The notes: generated by a model from the letters alone, not told the origin. 64,000 nt of DNA from Cyprinodon diabolis (GCA_030533445.1 CM060076.1:12688501-12752500); one strand, 5' to 3'. Shown: positions 33,211-45,770, counted from the stretch's first letter. Numbers and translations are program-made.

Positions 33211-34152
33211 TACATATATCAAAAAAAGACAAAAAGATTGCCAATGTGTGCAATATGCCTCATTTGTCTTGCAGCAGAGCAGCTTAATAAAAAGTTGTTC
33301 GCTAGAGATATAGCCTTGGAGAAGAAGGTGTCTCTGTTTTGTTTTGTTTTTTGTTTTGTTTTGTTTTTGCAAAAAGCTCTTTCTAGAGCCAAGCTGGCAG
33401 CAAAAGTCTTAACATTTAGTGTCCAAAGTATGAAAAAAACACACTTCACCACACAGTGATAGATTTCCAAAGAACAGACTGAATAATGGCAATGTAGATA
33501 GAATGAGACCAGCAGCATCTGCTGAACATCTTGTTTTGCAGCAGGACCTATACTTCCTGCTGGGCCTTTCTCTGAGCAGTGTCTCTTGAGTGAGTAAGTT
33601 AAGCTTCAGTTGGTTCTGATTGCAGCAGAGGACCAACCACTACTTCTTCTGCCAGGGCAATTGGGAAACTGGTTTTAAGGAATAGTGGGTTTATATCGTC
33701 CTTTAGATGTTTCATCACCAATTCCTCAAAGGATTTCATGACCACATACATATTTAGTCTTTATCCTACTATGTTTCCTCAGGAGAAGTTTACTGTTGAG
33801 GATCTGAAGCTGAAGATATACTTACCCAGCACCTCAGAACTGTTGAAGATTCGAGTAATGATGTTGGCAGTTTGACAAAGCAAGCTTCCTCACAGAAGTC
33901 CAGGAAATACAAAAATTGGATGAGGAAACTCATTGTTTGTAGGACACTTTCATGTAAAACATTTTTTTTACAGGGTGTTTGCATCCCTCGCCCTCCGTAG
34001 ATTTACAGTAGCAGCAAAGTATCTGGAAACAGAAAAAAGGGCCAGAGATCATACAAATATACCAATTATTTAGCTGCTTCATCAGCTGCTATTTAGCTTC
34101 AGTTTACTCCGGAAACCCAGAACCAAATATTGTCATTGGCATTTTTTTCGAT
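33211..34152. other. No gene seen
   Basis: Unique sequence with a (GTTTT)n-like patch at about 33335-33368. The right part may be the 3' non-coding region of the Penelope-like relic that follows on the minus strand. Confidence 0.45.
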
Positions 34153-34725
34153 TCAAAATGTCAGAATTAGCTTGGAGTTCCAAGCTTCATAGAGTGGACC
34201 AGACCAAGCTTTGTTTTGGCTTAGAAAGCATGCAAATTGAACCAGAAGAACAGGTCTGCCCCTTAGGAATGGGGAGTCATTGAGGTCTTTGTTAGCTTGC
34301 AATACCCAATACTGGTCTATTCCTCGGAAAGAGGGCCTCCTCCCCCCTCTTTCAGGGGGTTTAGAGGCATTGTTGGCCTGGCTGACTATATGAGTTATCT
34401 TGGTTCCCGGCATGGCCATGACATGAGGATTATGATAGTGTGAAGGAATCAACTCTATCACTGTGCTGTAGGTCTTTGAGAGCTGAAACTTAAGTCCACC
34501 CTCTTTGTTTAAGGTTGGTTTCTCTCTTTTAACATGAATCGCCTTCTTCACACCCCTTTCAAACCACCTGTCTCCTTTTTCCAAAATGGGATCATTCTGG
34601 TCCTCAAAAGTATGTCCTCTGTCCATAAGGTGTAGATGTACAGTCGAGTCTTGTCCGGAGGAGGTAGCTCTCCTGAGGTGAACCATGCGTGTGTGTCGAG
34701 CGCAGACCTAACCCATGTAATGCAA
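34153..34725 (-). pseudogene. Penelope-like element C-terminal (GIY-YIG endonuclease region) relic
   Basis: The minus-strand frame (177 codons from the first ATG, open a little upstream to about 34725) contains RRATSSGQDSTVHLHL, GHTFED, DRWFERGVKKAIHVKRE (from residue 39) and PTLNKEGGLKFQLSKTY. I recognise this order from the C-terminal GIY-YIG endonuclease end of proteins encoded by fish retroelements, most likely Penelope-like elements. The reverse transcriptase and the GIY-YIG core itself are absent. After about residue 80 the frame no longer looks like the family and is probably UTR. It is a truncated, inactive piece. The exact class rests on memory. Confidence 0.55.
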
Positions 34726-36679
34726 ATAGGAAAAAAAAAAAAAATCTTCTTTGTAGTGTTCAGATTGAATCACAGTGACTTTTTCAATATGGGATATTAG
34801 AGGGTGAAAATAACTTATCTTTTAACCCCATCTAAAAGAAGATAAGTTGTATTTATTTAGCAGGAAATCCCTCTTTGTCTCAGAATAGACAGCACTCTGA
34901 CCATCTACTACTGCAGATAAGATAATAATCATAAGTTTTTCGAAAAACCTGACATAATAAAAGGTGTTATCCTTTCAATATATCTCACTCCTTGACTGTG
35001 GTTCCATGTGAAAAAGATAATTAATTTTATCTGACAGTGACAGCGCTTCTGTTCTGTGCCCATCTGTCACTTCAAACAAAAACCACTATGTCCAGGTGAC
35101 GTTTTCGAGGGAAAAGACCATGATAAACTGCCTTTATTTCAAATTTCATATTTTCTTGTTCAAATCTGAGTTTTAGCAAGAAGCATTTATCAGCTTCTGA
35201 TTCACTAGTCTATCGATTGTGTCAAATGTAGGCGTATAGAGAGGGACTTTTAGTCCTATTCTTCTCAAAATGTCACCTTCAGCAATCTCATCTCTGCAGT
35301 ATTTGCTACTGCTGGCTCTTGTCAGCACGATTTGTCATTGTACAAAATTAATGTTCATTTATGCATTAAATTTGAGGGATCTAATCTAAACTTGCAGCTT
35401 AAGGACTTACTTGAGCTACAGAGTATATCCAACCAAATCTTCATGCATAATTATTTGCAAACATTACAGAAGCTCTATTTTGCTGCACTGAATTACTCAA
35501 TTCATCACAAATATTCTTTATCACAACTACTTGGTACCAATAAGTGAATATTTGATGATGGGGTTATAATACTGATGTTACAGCTGGAGCAGTGGCATTA
35601 TTATTATGATGTTGATGATAATGATGATGGTTATCTTTGTGACTGATGAAGTTAATGATATGCTGTCTGACTGTAATAATAATGACAAAGGAGCTACAGA
35701 TGAAGAAGGTAATAAGGTTTTTAATAATAGCATCCAGATAGGAGTTATTTCCAGGAGTCAGATATTTGTCTGGCTCATGCAAAATCATTTCTCACCTTTG
35801 TATTTACTAGACGTGACTCATCCGTGGTCGCCCCTTTGAGGGTTTGATGCATTCCTTTGGGGTATTTTTAAGGCTTTTAGTCCAAGTAGTATTTGCAGGT
35901 TGTCACTTTTGACAAGATAAGGTGCAGAAATGGGCATAGGTGTTACTTAAGTCTCTTAGCAAATTATGTAACATAAAGTAGTTGCTTTAAAGAGTAGGTG
36001 CATATCCTGTTGAGCTCTTGTAAAGCCAACACTACAGAGATGAATTACATTTGAATTAACTTCCAATCAAGAATGTCTTTCAGAGTAATTAAATGAAACC
36101 CATTTATGGAAATACAATTTAAAGAGATCATTTAAATTGGTGCTGCAATTATGTTCCTTGCATCAAGGAGACATGTGGGCTTCACAGAGATTCTCTTAAT
36201 GTAAAAGGAGATTAGATCTTTTTTTTTTGTTACTTTAAATAAAACCATGTGTTTCAGTTTGCAATTCTTTTTTGAGAATGAAGATTGATGGAGGAAATGC
36301 TCATGTCACATATACATATTTTCTTTTTTCAATGTCATTTTGTAGCTATTAAAGTACAAACACAAAAAATAAGGCAGCTATTTTAAATATATGTATGTTA
36401 ATCACATGAGATTGTTCTTTTTGTTACTTCCCCTATAAAATCCAAGTAAATGAATGTAATTATGTTGAGTAGATTAAAGTAAATGAATTTAGCAATCAAG
36501 AGTAAATTTTACTATGTAAGCATTTTAATATGTAGTATGTAACAGAAAATATTTGTTTGAATTTCTTATTTTTTCAATGTGGTAAATCAAGTATAAGCAA
36601 CTTGGTTGTATAATTTTGCTCAAATCTTAACATTGTATACAATTTTTTCTATACACATGAGTTTTTAGAATTAACTTAT
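34726..36679. other. No gene seen
   Basis: Unique AT-rich sequence. 36030-36210 has clustered ATTA words in balanced text and might be a conserved non-coding element. A trinucleotide-like GATGAT patch lies near 35605-35630. Confidence 0.45.
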
Positions 36680-36687
36680 TTAATTAA

Positions 36688-37040
36688 CATCCATCCATTT
36701 TCTGTCACGCTCTATCCCAGCTGGGGTCACGAGGGGTGCTGGTGCCTATCTTCAGCTGTCTATGGGCGAGAGGCGGGGTACACCCTGGACAGGTCGCCAG
36801 TCCATCTTAGGGCAACACAGAGACAAACAGGACAAACAACAATTCACTCACACACGTAAGGAGAATTTAGAGAAGCCACTTAACCTAATAGTCATATTTT
36901 TGGACTGTGGGAGGAAGCGGGAGTACCCAGAGAGAACCCATGAAAGAGAACATGCAAACTCCATGCAGAAAGACCCCGGGCCAGGAATCGAACCCGAAAC
37001 CTTCTTGCTGCAATGCAGCAGCGCTACCCACTGAGCAGCC
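36688..37040 (-). mobile_element. LINE/SINE 3' end, common teleost repeat
   Basis: The left edge is CATCCATCCATT, the reverse of a short tail. The body holds GGTGCTGGTGCCTATCTTCA, GGGCGAGAGGCGGGGTACAC, CCTGGACAGGTCGCCAGTCC, TTTTTGGACTGTGGGAGGAA and CATGCAAACTCCATGCAGAA, all very familiar from dispersed fish LINE-type repeats. An 8-bp duplication TTAATTAA flanks it (36680-36687 and 37041-37048), which supports retroposition, though that word is low in complexity. The 90-codon open frame on the plus strand is not a gene. Confidence 0.75.
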
Positions 37041-37048
37041 TTAATTAA

Positions 37049-38154
37049 AAATTAGATTAAATCAAATAATATTTGAATGTGTGTGTGAACGACTGAATAT
37101 ACTGTAGTGTGTATGTAGGGAGGTGTTTTTCCTGAAATTTTCATCAAAAAAGCAAAAGTTTAGACATACATGAAAGACAACACTGTACTTCCATATAGTA
37201 AAACTTGCTGGCTGCAGCGTTATTTGCTACAATTGTTGAGCAGGAAAGTAAGGATTGTTCTAGAGCTGAGAAAAACCCATTCTGTTTAGAAACCAGTTTG
37301 AAGCTGATAAGGAGTTTGTGTTCCAGCAGGATAATCACCCCTAATACCAAAGGTACTATCATATGGTTCCAAGATTGAAGCATATGTGTGTTAGAATTGT
37401 CTAAAAGTAAAGACCTAAATCTAAAAAATACTACAGGTATCTAGAGAAAGTACTTATTTCACCTGAATACGACTGAGCATTTGTTAAAGTAAAGTAAGGA
37501 CTCTCTATTATCTTCCTTTTACCTGGGGTATTTTCTTTAAATAATTTAAGTTCAAAGTATCTTAAAAAGACATTACTAATTTGTGGATAAGCTTTGAATC
37601 ATCAATTATTCACTGCCATGAAAGATTAGCTTTCTTCCAATGCTTTAAACTGTTTTTGATAAATATTCTTATTGTCTCTCTTAAGGCTTGCTTTTAGAGG
37701 TTGTTTTTTTTTATATAAGCTTCTGTTTTTTTTGCCAGTTTTATGTCCTCTTCCTGACCATTTCAGATGAATGGTGCTCTCTCTGTTTTTATTTTTGCTT
37801 GCTGAGCTATTTAGCTGTGCCTTATGAATAATGCAGACATGAAAAATTGTGCCAAGCTCTAAGGACGCATTGTGGTGTCTCTGCACACAACAGAAAACTT
37901 AGCAAAGAAGCAGTTTTAATTTATGTCTTTGTTAAAAGAAGCATGTACCAAAGGCAAATCATATTTCTTTGGTTTAGTCTATAAATTAATAATAAAGATA
38001 ACATAAATAAATAGATATAAGGTAACACCTTAGGTCCACAAGATTTTCCCCAAAAACCACAAGAGCATCTGAATCTTTTTTGAGCAGCACATAAATAAAT
38101 TAGATTAAATTTAAGAATTTCTATAGTAATAATCTGTTGAACTCACGATACAAC
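37049..38154. other. No gene seen
   Basis: Unique AT-rich sequence with short unrecognised frames. Confidence 0.5.
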
Positions 38155-38345
38155 CTGTGTCCAATGGTTTAGAGGTAGCGAACACACTGAAAAGGAGATC
38201 AGTTCATCAGCAGTCAGCACAGAGACACCCATGCAAACACCAATGCAGACTCTTATAGATGTAAGATGGAGTGCCCAGAGAGAAATTATATAAGGAGGAG
38301 CATGTAAACTCCATGCACCAGAATATGAACCCAGCACCTTCTCAC
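38155..38345 (-). mobile_element. Degenerate copy of the 36688-37040 repeat
   Basis: The words GTGCCCAGAGAGAAATTAT, CATGTAAACTCCATGCACCA and GAATATGAACCCAGCACCTT mirror the last third of the 36688-37040 copy (GTACCCAGAGAGAACCC, CATGCAAACTCCATGCAGAA, GAATCGAACCCGAAACCTT). The rest is eroded. Confidence 0.55.
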
Positions 38346-38448
38346 CTCATGATAAAAAGTCTGCAATCTTACAGGCTAAGACATTTTGGGTATCTCACAA
38401 AATTATTCATTCTCCATTTTGTCTCATTATAACCACAAATGATGATTC

Positions 38449-39210
38449 TATGGGAGAATTATCCTGCCATAATGCAAGAGAACATAATTTCAATTTGAGA
38501 AAAGAATTTCATCTACTTGCACTCAAAACTTGTAATGCTCACACTCAAAACATGCGCTCTCTCTCAAATATTTTAACTTTTTGTAAAAAAAAAAAAATAT
38601 TTTTTCCCCCTACATTTTGAAATCAATACTAATAAAGTATTTCAAGATAATAATTTAATATGTCGGTTCTTTGTTTTTGTACATAACAAACCACTAATTG
38701 TTTAAAATTACGTAATTCAGGATTTTTTGGGTTATCCATAAGTACTGAACTTTGCTGAATCGAGCCACAAAACTACTGTAAAAAGCAGTTTCAGCTGACG
38801 CTCTAAGTGGCGTAGTAGCACAGGCACACTCAGTAGGGTTAAACAAGCGCACCCTTTCCGAGGCTGTCGTTCTATTGGCTGGAAAGGTTGCTAGGCAACC
38901 ATCCAACTGCAATCTGAGAGAGAGCAGAAAAAATCCGCAAGCAGAGCCTACGGGTTTGCGAGCGTATTTGAGACCCGAGCAGAGCGCGGTTTGTGCGCGA
39001 AGAGAAGGAGGCAAGCGAGAGGAGAAAATATCTGTGCAAGAAGCATTAAATCTGAGAGAAGAAACAAGATTTGAGAGAGAAGAGAAAATATTTGAGAGAG
39101 AGCGCATGTTTTGAGTGTGAGCATTATAAGATTTGAGTGCTAGTAGATGAAATTCTTTTCTCAAATTGAAATTATGTGCTCTTGCATTATGGCAGGATAA
39201 TTCTCCCATA
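38449..39210. mobile_element. 762-bp MITE with ~130-bp TIRs
   Basis: The ends TATGGGAGAATTATCCTGCC and GGCAGGATAATTCTCCCATA are perfect inverse copies, and the arms stay complementary for about 130 bp (38449-38575 against 39090-39210). Words include TAATGCAAGAG/CTCTTGCATTA, GAAAAGAATTTCATCTA/TAGATGAAATTCTTTTC and CAAAACATGCGCTCTCTCTC with its inverse. Flanks share TGATTC (38443-38448 and 39211-39216), a candidate 6-bp duplication. The middle (38800-39080) is GC-richer with GAGAGAAGAG runs. No transposase is present. The superfamily is not clear from the termini. Confidence 0.85.
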
Positions 39211-39289
39211 TGATTCGTCTTACTGGAATTTCTGTGTGATACATAAATATAAAGGTTGCACATCTCTTGCACAGGCCGTAAGTATTGAA

Positions 39290-40010
39290 CACCTCATACA
39301 CCTCACCTGAAAAACATCATACCAAGAGCGAAGTTTGGAGGTGGGAACATCATGGTGTGGAGCTGTTTTTCTATATATGTTACTGGCAAGCTTCATATGA
39401 TTAAGGGGAGGATGAATGGAAAAATGCACCTAGAGCTTCTTAAGAAAAATCTGCTGCCACCTTTGAGAATTATGAAATAAGTGTATTTACACTTAATTTG
39501 AGTGGTTAAACAAGATGATCTGCCATTGGAATGAGTATGTTTAGCCTTAACATAAGATAATTAGATAGTATACATTTGAAATAAGAGACTGCAGTTGTTT
39601 TTTCTTATTCTCAACATAGATTTTCTTGTTCCATTGGCAAAGTTTCTCACTTACCACCTCATTTCAAGAAAAAAATGTTCTTAATTTAAGGAAATAATTA
39701 CTTACTTAAATTTACATGTTTTGCATCATAGGGCATAGATTCCAGCTACAAAATAATACTAAACACAGAGCAAGAAAAAAGTTAAACTGGTTTCAGAGAA
39801 GAAAAAAAAGTAAAGCTGCTAGAATGACCCAGTCAGTGAAGTGACTTAAATCCAATTAAACATCTTTGGAAAGAACTAAACATCAGTTTATAGAATTAGC
39901 CCGAAGACACTTCAAAATGTAGAGACTGTTTGGAAGAATGTGTAATGCATGTGATTAGTTTATTCATACATGAGGAATCTGGAAGTAGTCATTAGCAATA
40001 AAGTCGTTGT
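39290..40010 (+). pseudogene. Tc1-like transposase relic, split by a MITE
   Basis: 39308-39480 reads AKFGGGNIMVWSCF, TGKLHMIKGRMNGKM and LELLKKNLLP in one frame, the segment after the first catalytic Asp in the same lineage as element A. An insertion (39476-39718) follows. At 39828-39900 the text resumes as PSQ-stop-SDLNPIKHLWKELN, where the catalytic Glu of PIENLW is Lys. A stop codon sits in the PSQSPD motif. The region around the second Asp is lost. Dead and old. Confidence 0.75.
39476..39718. mobile_element. Small MITE inside the Tc1 relic
   Basis: The edges AAGTGTATTTACACTTAA and ACTTACTTAAATTTACATG are roughly inverse. The inside has TTGTTCCATTGGCAAAGTTT and CTCATTTCAAGAAAAAAATG, word order I recognise from an abundant fish MITE. 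It sits exactly between the two halves of the Tc1 transposase relic. Confidence 0.5.
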
Positions 40011-43000
40011 TTTGGTTTCTTTCAATTAATTGTTTACTTGGATTATTGTCAACACCGGGTAAAAATGTAATGTCACTAGAACCTTTAGAAATATCTTTCC
40101 ATGGTGATCAATATATATTTTACCCTCTAAATGCATTTAGACCTTATTAGTTTGATCCCAAAAAAATCACAGTAAATTTACTTTTTGATTACATCACAAA
40201 GTTGGTTTTAAGCTGACAAATAAAAAAAAAGTTCTCAATAAATATGAATATTTTTGTGAGTTCAACATAGTTATAATTGATTTTGAAATCATCATCCTTT
40301 CTTCCTACATGTAGTAGTATTATAATTTTAGGGGGGTGTTGCCTTTCAATAGGTGGATGTATACATATATTTGTAATTATGTAATGGGAATGTGATGATG
40401 GCATTAATGGCCACAATAGCATGACAATGAAAGGGTAAAGAGTAAAGACAATAATAAAGCCAACAATCAGGCAAAATATCGGCTGGCAGTTTTGTGCTTA
40501 ATGGAGGGCATTTTGTGTCTAAGTAATAGTGAAAGTGAGAGATAGCTTATGAAAAAGTGTGTTATTCCATCATGAAACAAACTCTATGTAGAGTAGGAAA
40601 GAAACCATAGCAAAGATTTGTCTAAGCATAATAACCAATGTGGCACAAGGGTCCAAATTAGTTGCAAAGCTCCACTTTGCGTTTTAATTTAGCTAATTTC
40701 CACTAAACTATTCTGTCAATTTGTCTTGTAAATGGTCTCCTAGTTCGTGTTTTGCTTTAAAATGATATATTAGGGTTTTTGAACCTGGCCCAATTACTAA
40801 CATTTATATTGCACAGATAAATCAGATGCTGTGTTGTTGCCCTTAAAAAGAAATTCATCTGGAGATGTGCTAATATCTGAAAAAAAAAAGGAAAGAAAAG
40901 ATGAAACAGCTGGCCTGTGTGAAGGATTTGGACACATCATCTGGAAATTATGCAAAAATAAACTGCTTAATAATTAATCTGGGGCCAGATTATGCTTCAT
41001 GGTTAATAAGTAGCTTATATATGTCAAACACTCTGGACTTATGACACTTTCAAAGGACAGTTCTAATTAGGCTGCAATCAAAGAAAACTTGCCCTTGTTG
41101 TGTGATCCATAATCCTACAGGGTGTTAAATGAAGGCTAAAATACAAAAGAAAAATAGAAGAAAAAAAAAGACTCATTAAAACTAAAAGATCTTTCAGTTA
41201 TTCAATGCACATCATGCCCCTAATTAAGGACTCTCAGGGTTTTTTATTTTAGAGATGCTCACCCCAAACTCACCCCTGGGAAAAGCAGCCAGCAGAATAA
41301 CAATAGAATATAAAACTGAGGCCCATCTCTTTAGTTCGAGGTCAACAACAGAATATGTTAGTGCCAGTCAGTTCGAGCTAAATTAAAACTAAGTAGATGG
41401 AGCCGACCCCCAGTTCTCTGAGGACTTTGTGGTAAGAGAAAAATAACATTTTCTTTTATGACTTTAACTAGTATTGGCTGTGTTGATTTTCTGTGAAAAG
41501 TGAGTTTAAAAGAAGCCAAGCCAAACTTATTAACTGGAATGAGCTCTAGGGAATAGGTTGGAGGATGAAGAGAATATGTAAGAAAGTTAAAAAAAAGAGA
41601 GAGAAACATCCAAGTAGACAAAGAAGCAAATGAGTGAGAAATGGAGATGAACTGAGGCACCGAAGGAAACCTATCAGAATGTGTTTGGACAGAGGACAGA
41701 TTTTTGAAGGTATAGCTTTAAAAATCATCCAATAATAAAATCTGGTCTCTGGCTGCTTTGGAAAATGGAAAAGGGGGGCACTGAGTTTTGAGTCCAGGGG
41801 CCAGTGGAGCAAGACGAGGGCTGGTGAGGACAGGAGAGTTGGCCAGGCTTTTTTTCGGGCCAACACCTAATTTCCAGTCGTTATAGCTGAAAGCTCCTCA
41901 AGCTTGGCCTAAAAAGAAATTAACTCCTCTTTATCTTAACATTTCACATGTTATACCCCACCAAAACAAAACATAACACATCTTTGTCCAATGACAAGAC
42001 AAATGTCTACATGTCTGCAATGTCTACTAATCCAGCAAAAACTTTAGCCTTAAAACCAACATCATGGAATTAAATTGTGCAGAAAATGAACATATTTTAG
42101 TAGCGATAGAGGAACCACTTCAATCACAGTAAAAGCAAATCCTTTCTGCTGGGTTTTCAGTAATGACTGAAGATACCTGCTGTGTCCTTCCTCCTTTTTC
42201 TTTCACACTTCAAGGTTTATTCCATGCTTTACATGCCTGGCAAAGACCCAAAATGGATTTTTGTGCCCCTTTTTACAAAAAAGTAAAATATGAGCTTTAA
42301 GTAGAAAAACTAACATGCAAATCACCACATATGTATTTACTAATTGCTTAGATGAATGACACATTTGAATGTGCTTTTCAAGAGTAATCAAAGTAGAATA
42401 AGACGGACGTTAATTCATTGGTCTATTTGCCCTCAGTCAACATGCGGTTTATAATTTGCCATACGTAGTTTTATAACTGTGTTACTCTTTTATAGGGCTA
42501 TGTTAGGGTTTGGGAATATTGTCGCTCTTTCTGCCAGCTGACTGGCACTTTGAGGTAAATAAAAGAGTTATTCAATGATCTTAAGAGATTATTTAAAATA
42601 CCTAGACCACAGACAACAAAAAGATAGCATTTTTTTTTAAAGCAATAAGTGTTTAAGACCTGAAACTGGTAAATGGATGAAGGCTTGAATCTTGTTTACT
42701 TATGTAAGTTGTTATATCAAGGTATGTTGTAGCCTTGTTCTTAATGGTATGAAAATAATCTTTTTTTTTTTCAAAATCCTACACAAAATATCCCATTATG
42801 ACCATGTAAAATATTGGTTATTGCTTAATAATCTGTGCAGAATGTATTATGAACAGATAGTAGGATATCACATTTACATTAATATTCACAGCCTTTACAA
42901 TGAAGCCCAACATGCAACTGATTATTTCTTGAGTGTTTCCTCTAGATTAATGTAAAAAGCTTTTTCCTTAGAGTTTAATCCATATTTTAACAGTGATGGT

Positions 43001-43930
43001 TACTAAGTGGCATTCTTTGTAACCTGTATTGGTGAAAAGTTGTTTTAAAGTAGAAGTTGGAACTTTCTCTGCCTTTGCTGTCCAAATATTTCTTCCACAG
43101 TCTTGTCTTATTGCCAAGAGCAGCAGCTCACTGTGATCCGAAAATATCGAGCAGAACAGAGCTCATCAGGGAAACTGCCACCGCTGCCGCTGCTTTGCAA
43201 GGCAAGAATGAAAAGGTGCAACGTTCACAGAGAGTGGTAATGTGAGTGAGTGGATTTGCCTGAAATTAAGAACTGGTACCCAATGAGATATAGGGCTCAC
43301 CTCACTATTACCTATAAATCCCTCCTGCCCTCATTATGAAGTAAATCAATCTTGTCAGGTGCCCGGGCATGGCTGAATTTAGGCCTCTCATTGCCATCTA
43401 TCTTTGCAGTGCGGCCTTTGTCCTCCACCGAGAAAAGAGATGCCCTTGTCAAGCTTAAGACCTCATTTGTTGAGATCTTTACAGCTTTGCTTACACCATG
43501 TCTTCTGACAATATCTCAAGTCACCAACATTTATTTACAAGGGATTGGTTTAGATTCTATATTCCAAAAGTTTATTATTTCATATTTATTTCTTCATGAT
43601 CGGAAAGTTACAGTTAAGAATGAAGTAATAGATGACTGAAAACCCACAGAGAGGCCCTAATCTATTAAAAACGTGCAAACTTTAGAGAGCGAGCAAAGAT
43701 GATCTACGAACACGGTGCACAATAGGTTTGTGTCTCTCAAATGAGAGCAGAATCAAAATGGAGGCTAAAAACATTAGCTTTTCCAAGTTCCTTTGTGGAT
43801 TTTTATTATTTTAACCTATGATTTCATTGTGATCAGGTTTTTCCCTTTTTTGTTTTGCTGTTTCTAGTACTTTGAGATACTTAAAGGATATGTTTACACA
43901 ATCTATACAAAGCATTCAACAAATTGAAAG

Positions 43931-43944
<14 letters not shown>
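40011..43944. other. No gene seen; candidate conserved patches
   Basis: About 3.9 kb of unique AT-rich sequence. 40960-41130 (TTAATAATTAATCTGGGGCC, TTCTAATTAGGCTGCAATC) and 43100-43470 have balanced, non-repetitive text that could be conserved non-coding DNA. A 62-codon frame at 43057-43245 carries no known motif. Confidence 0.45.

Positions 43945-44021
<77 letters not shown>
43945..44021. repeat. (AT)n microsatellite
   Basis: About 77 bases of alternating AT after a poly-A run. Confidence 0.95.
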
Positions 44022-44026
<5 letters not shown>

Positions 44027-44157
44027 ATGTGTTAAAGAATGCATTTTCCTACATTTTAATGGTAATTTTTTTATTGGGAAAAGGCTGCGACTAAAAGTAT
44101 GCGACTATTTAATGTATGTATTAATTTACTGTATGTATGTACTAATATTGTGCAGAC

Positions 44158-45005
44158 TAGGGCTTTTTTTTTCGATTAATCGATGAATCGGAGAAAAAAT
44201 ATTTTTTATAATAACCTCTTTATTCCAAAATAAACAATATAATTTGTATTTGGAATAAAAATGAGAAAACTAGGGGTGCTAAAAAACACATCCTCCAAAG
44301 ACAGATATTTACATGGGAATGTGGCATATAATTAATTGACATATTACTGATCTTGCTGGATTTTATGCTTTACTTCCATAAATTGCAGGATCTTCTTTAC
44401 TTTATCTTTGCCAGAATATTTAAACTTCAAAAGCCTTGCCCTCATAATTTGCAAGTTAATTTATTTTTAAAGGCTATTTTAATTATTGTGATCAATTTGT
44501 GCGTCAATCCCGGCGCATGTGACCTTCATTTGCAGTCTGGACGCTGAAACATCCTGCGGCTCTGACTGCAGCGCTGAGAGGGACTCCTGCGGGAGAACGG
44601 GGTTGGGATGGGGGAGGCGCCTCACAGCAGCAGCTGCTGCTGCAGGACAAGAGTAGGAACGATACATGCTTTCACGTAAGAGTCTCCAAAAGGCGCCAGT
44701 AACACCGTAAAAAGTCGCCAGATTTGTCGCTAGTCGCTTTTTTATAAAAATAGTCGCTGGAGGGGTCTGAAAAGTCGCTAAATATAGCGACAAAGTCGCT
44801 GAGTTGGCAACAATGCGTTCCTGCAGCGCTGGCTCGCTCTGCCATAATTTTTTTTTCTCCCCCCGTTTCAGTCAAGTGGCAGTGATGACGGCGGCGGCGG
44901 ATGACGCATTAATCGCGCGACACAACTAATCGATGATGAAATTCGTTGCCAACGCTTTTAAAAGTCGATTTTTATCGATTTTATCGATTCGTTGTTGCAG
45001 CCCTA
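44158..45005. mobile_element. Non-autonomous hAT element (848 bp)
   Basis: The ends TAGGGCT and AGCCCTA are flanked by a perfect 8-bp duplication GTGCAGAC (44150-44157 and 45006-45013). The subterminal zones are rich in ATCGATT/AATCGAT words on both sides, as in hAT elements with a TAGGGCTGCAAC end. The middle is GC-richer, includes the palindrome AGCAGCAGCTGCTGCT and a block of TCGCTA/AGTCGC words (about 44700-44815) that may be a fragment of another repeat. No transposase was seen. Confidence 0.95.
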
Positions 45006-45013
45006 GTGCAGAC

Positions 45014-45770
45014 CAATAGATAATTAAAGGTACAGATATATTTTTCACAAGAAATTTAGGTAAGAAACGCCACAGTTTTAAATGATAGCATATGTGCGGC
45101 AACATCCTATTTGCTCTTGTGACAGAATATTCCAAATAAACTTTTGACAAATTTGTGTGTTCCTCCTATAATATCATATAAGACAGTTTGCTTCTTGCGG
45201 CTCTAACCCACTTTCAAAGTGTACAGTGAGAGCAGTGGAGCTAAAAGCAGAGCAAAGTAGATACATAAACACTAGAAGTGTGCATGTGCACACAGAGCAC
45301 GCACATTGGCTTTAGGGTGAGCACATCACATAGACTGGCATGTGGGACAACCAGTAGATAACTAATACCCTTCACTCAAAGCCGAAATAAGATTGTCCAT
45401 TCCGCCCCTAATTTAGACAGAATGGATGTTTAGATATATCTTTATGTTTATTAGCAAGGGATTTAAGAAAATCTAGTCTCTCTTCAGTGATTCATTGTGA
45501 AATATACATGCTCTACTCATTCATTTTTCAGTTAGTGCAGCATAATTAGTGCAGATTGACCCTGAACTGGTTCTTGCACCTATAGAATTTTGTCCACCCC
45601 TCTCAGTGCACATTAGTTTTTGCCTGGCAACCAATACAGAAATGTGTCTGGCTCAACCACTGCTTAAATATCTAAATAGATAAGAATACGTTTTTGTTCA
45701 AAACATCAATCATTTGTTTGTACAAACCCATATTGTACATTGGTAACTTTTACATTGTTACAATAAAACC
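45014..45770. other. No gene seen
   Basis: Unique AT-rich sequence between the hAT element and TTAA MITE copy B. Confidence 0.5.

Noticed and set aside
38694..39272. 192-codon minus-strand frame
   Set aside because: It runs through the terminal repeat and GC-richer centre of the 762-bp MITE and is made of its repeated words.
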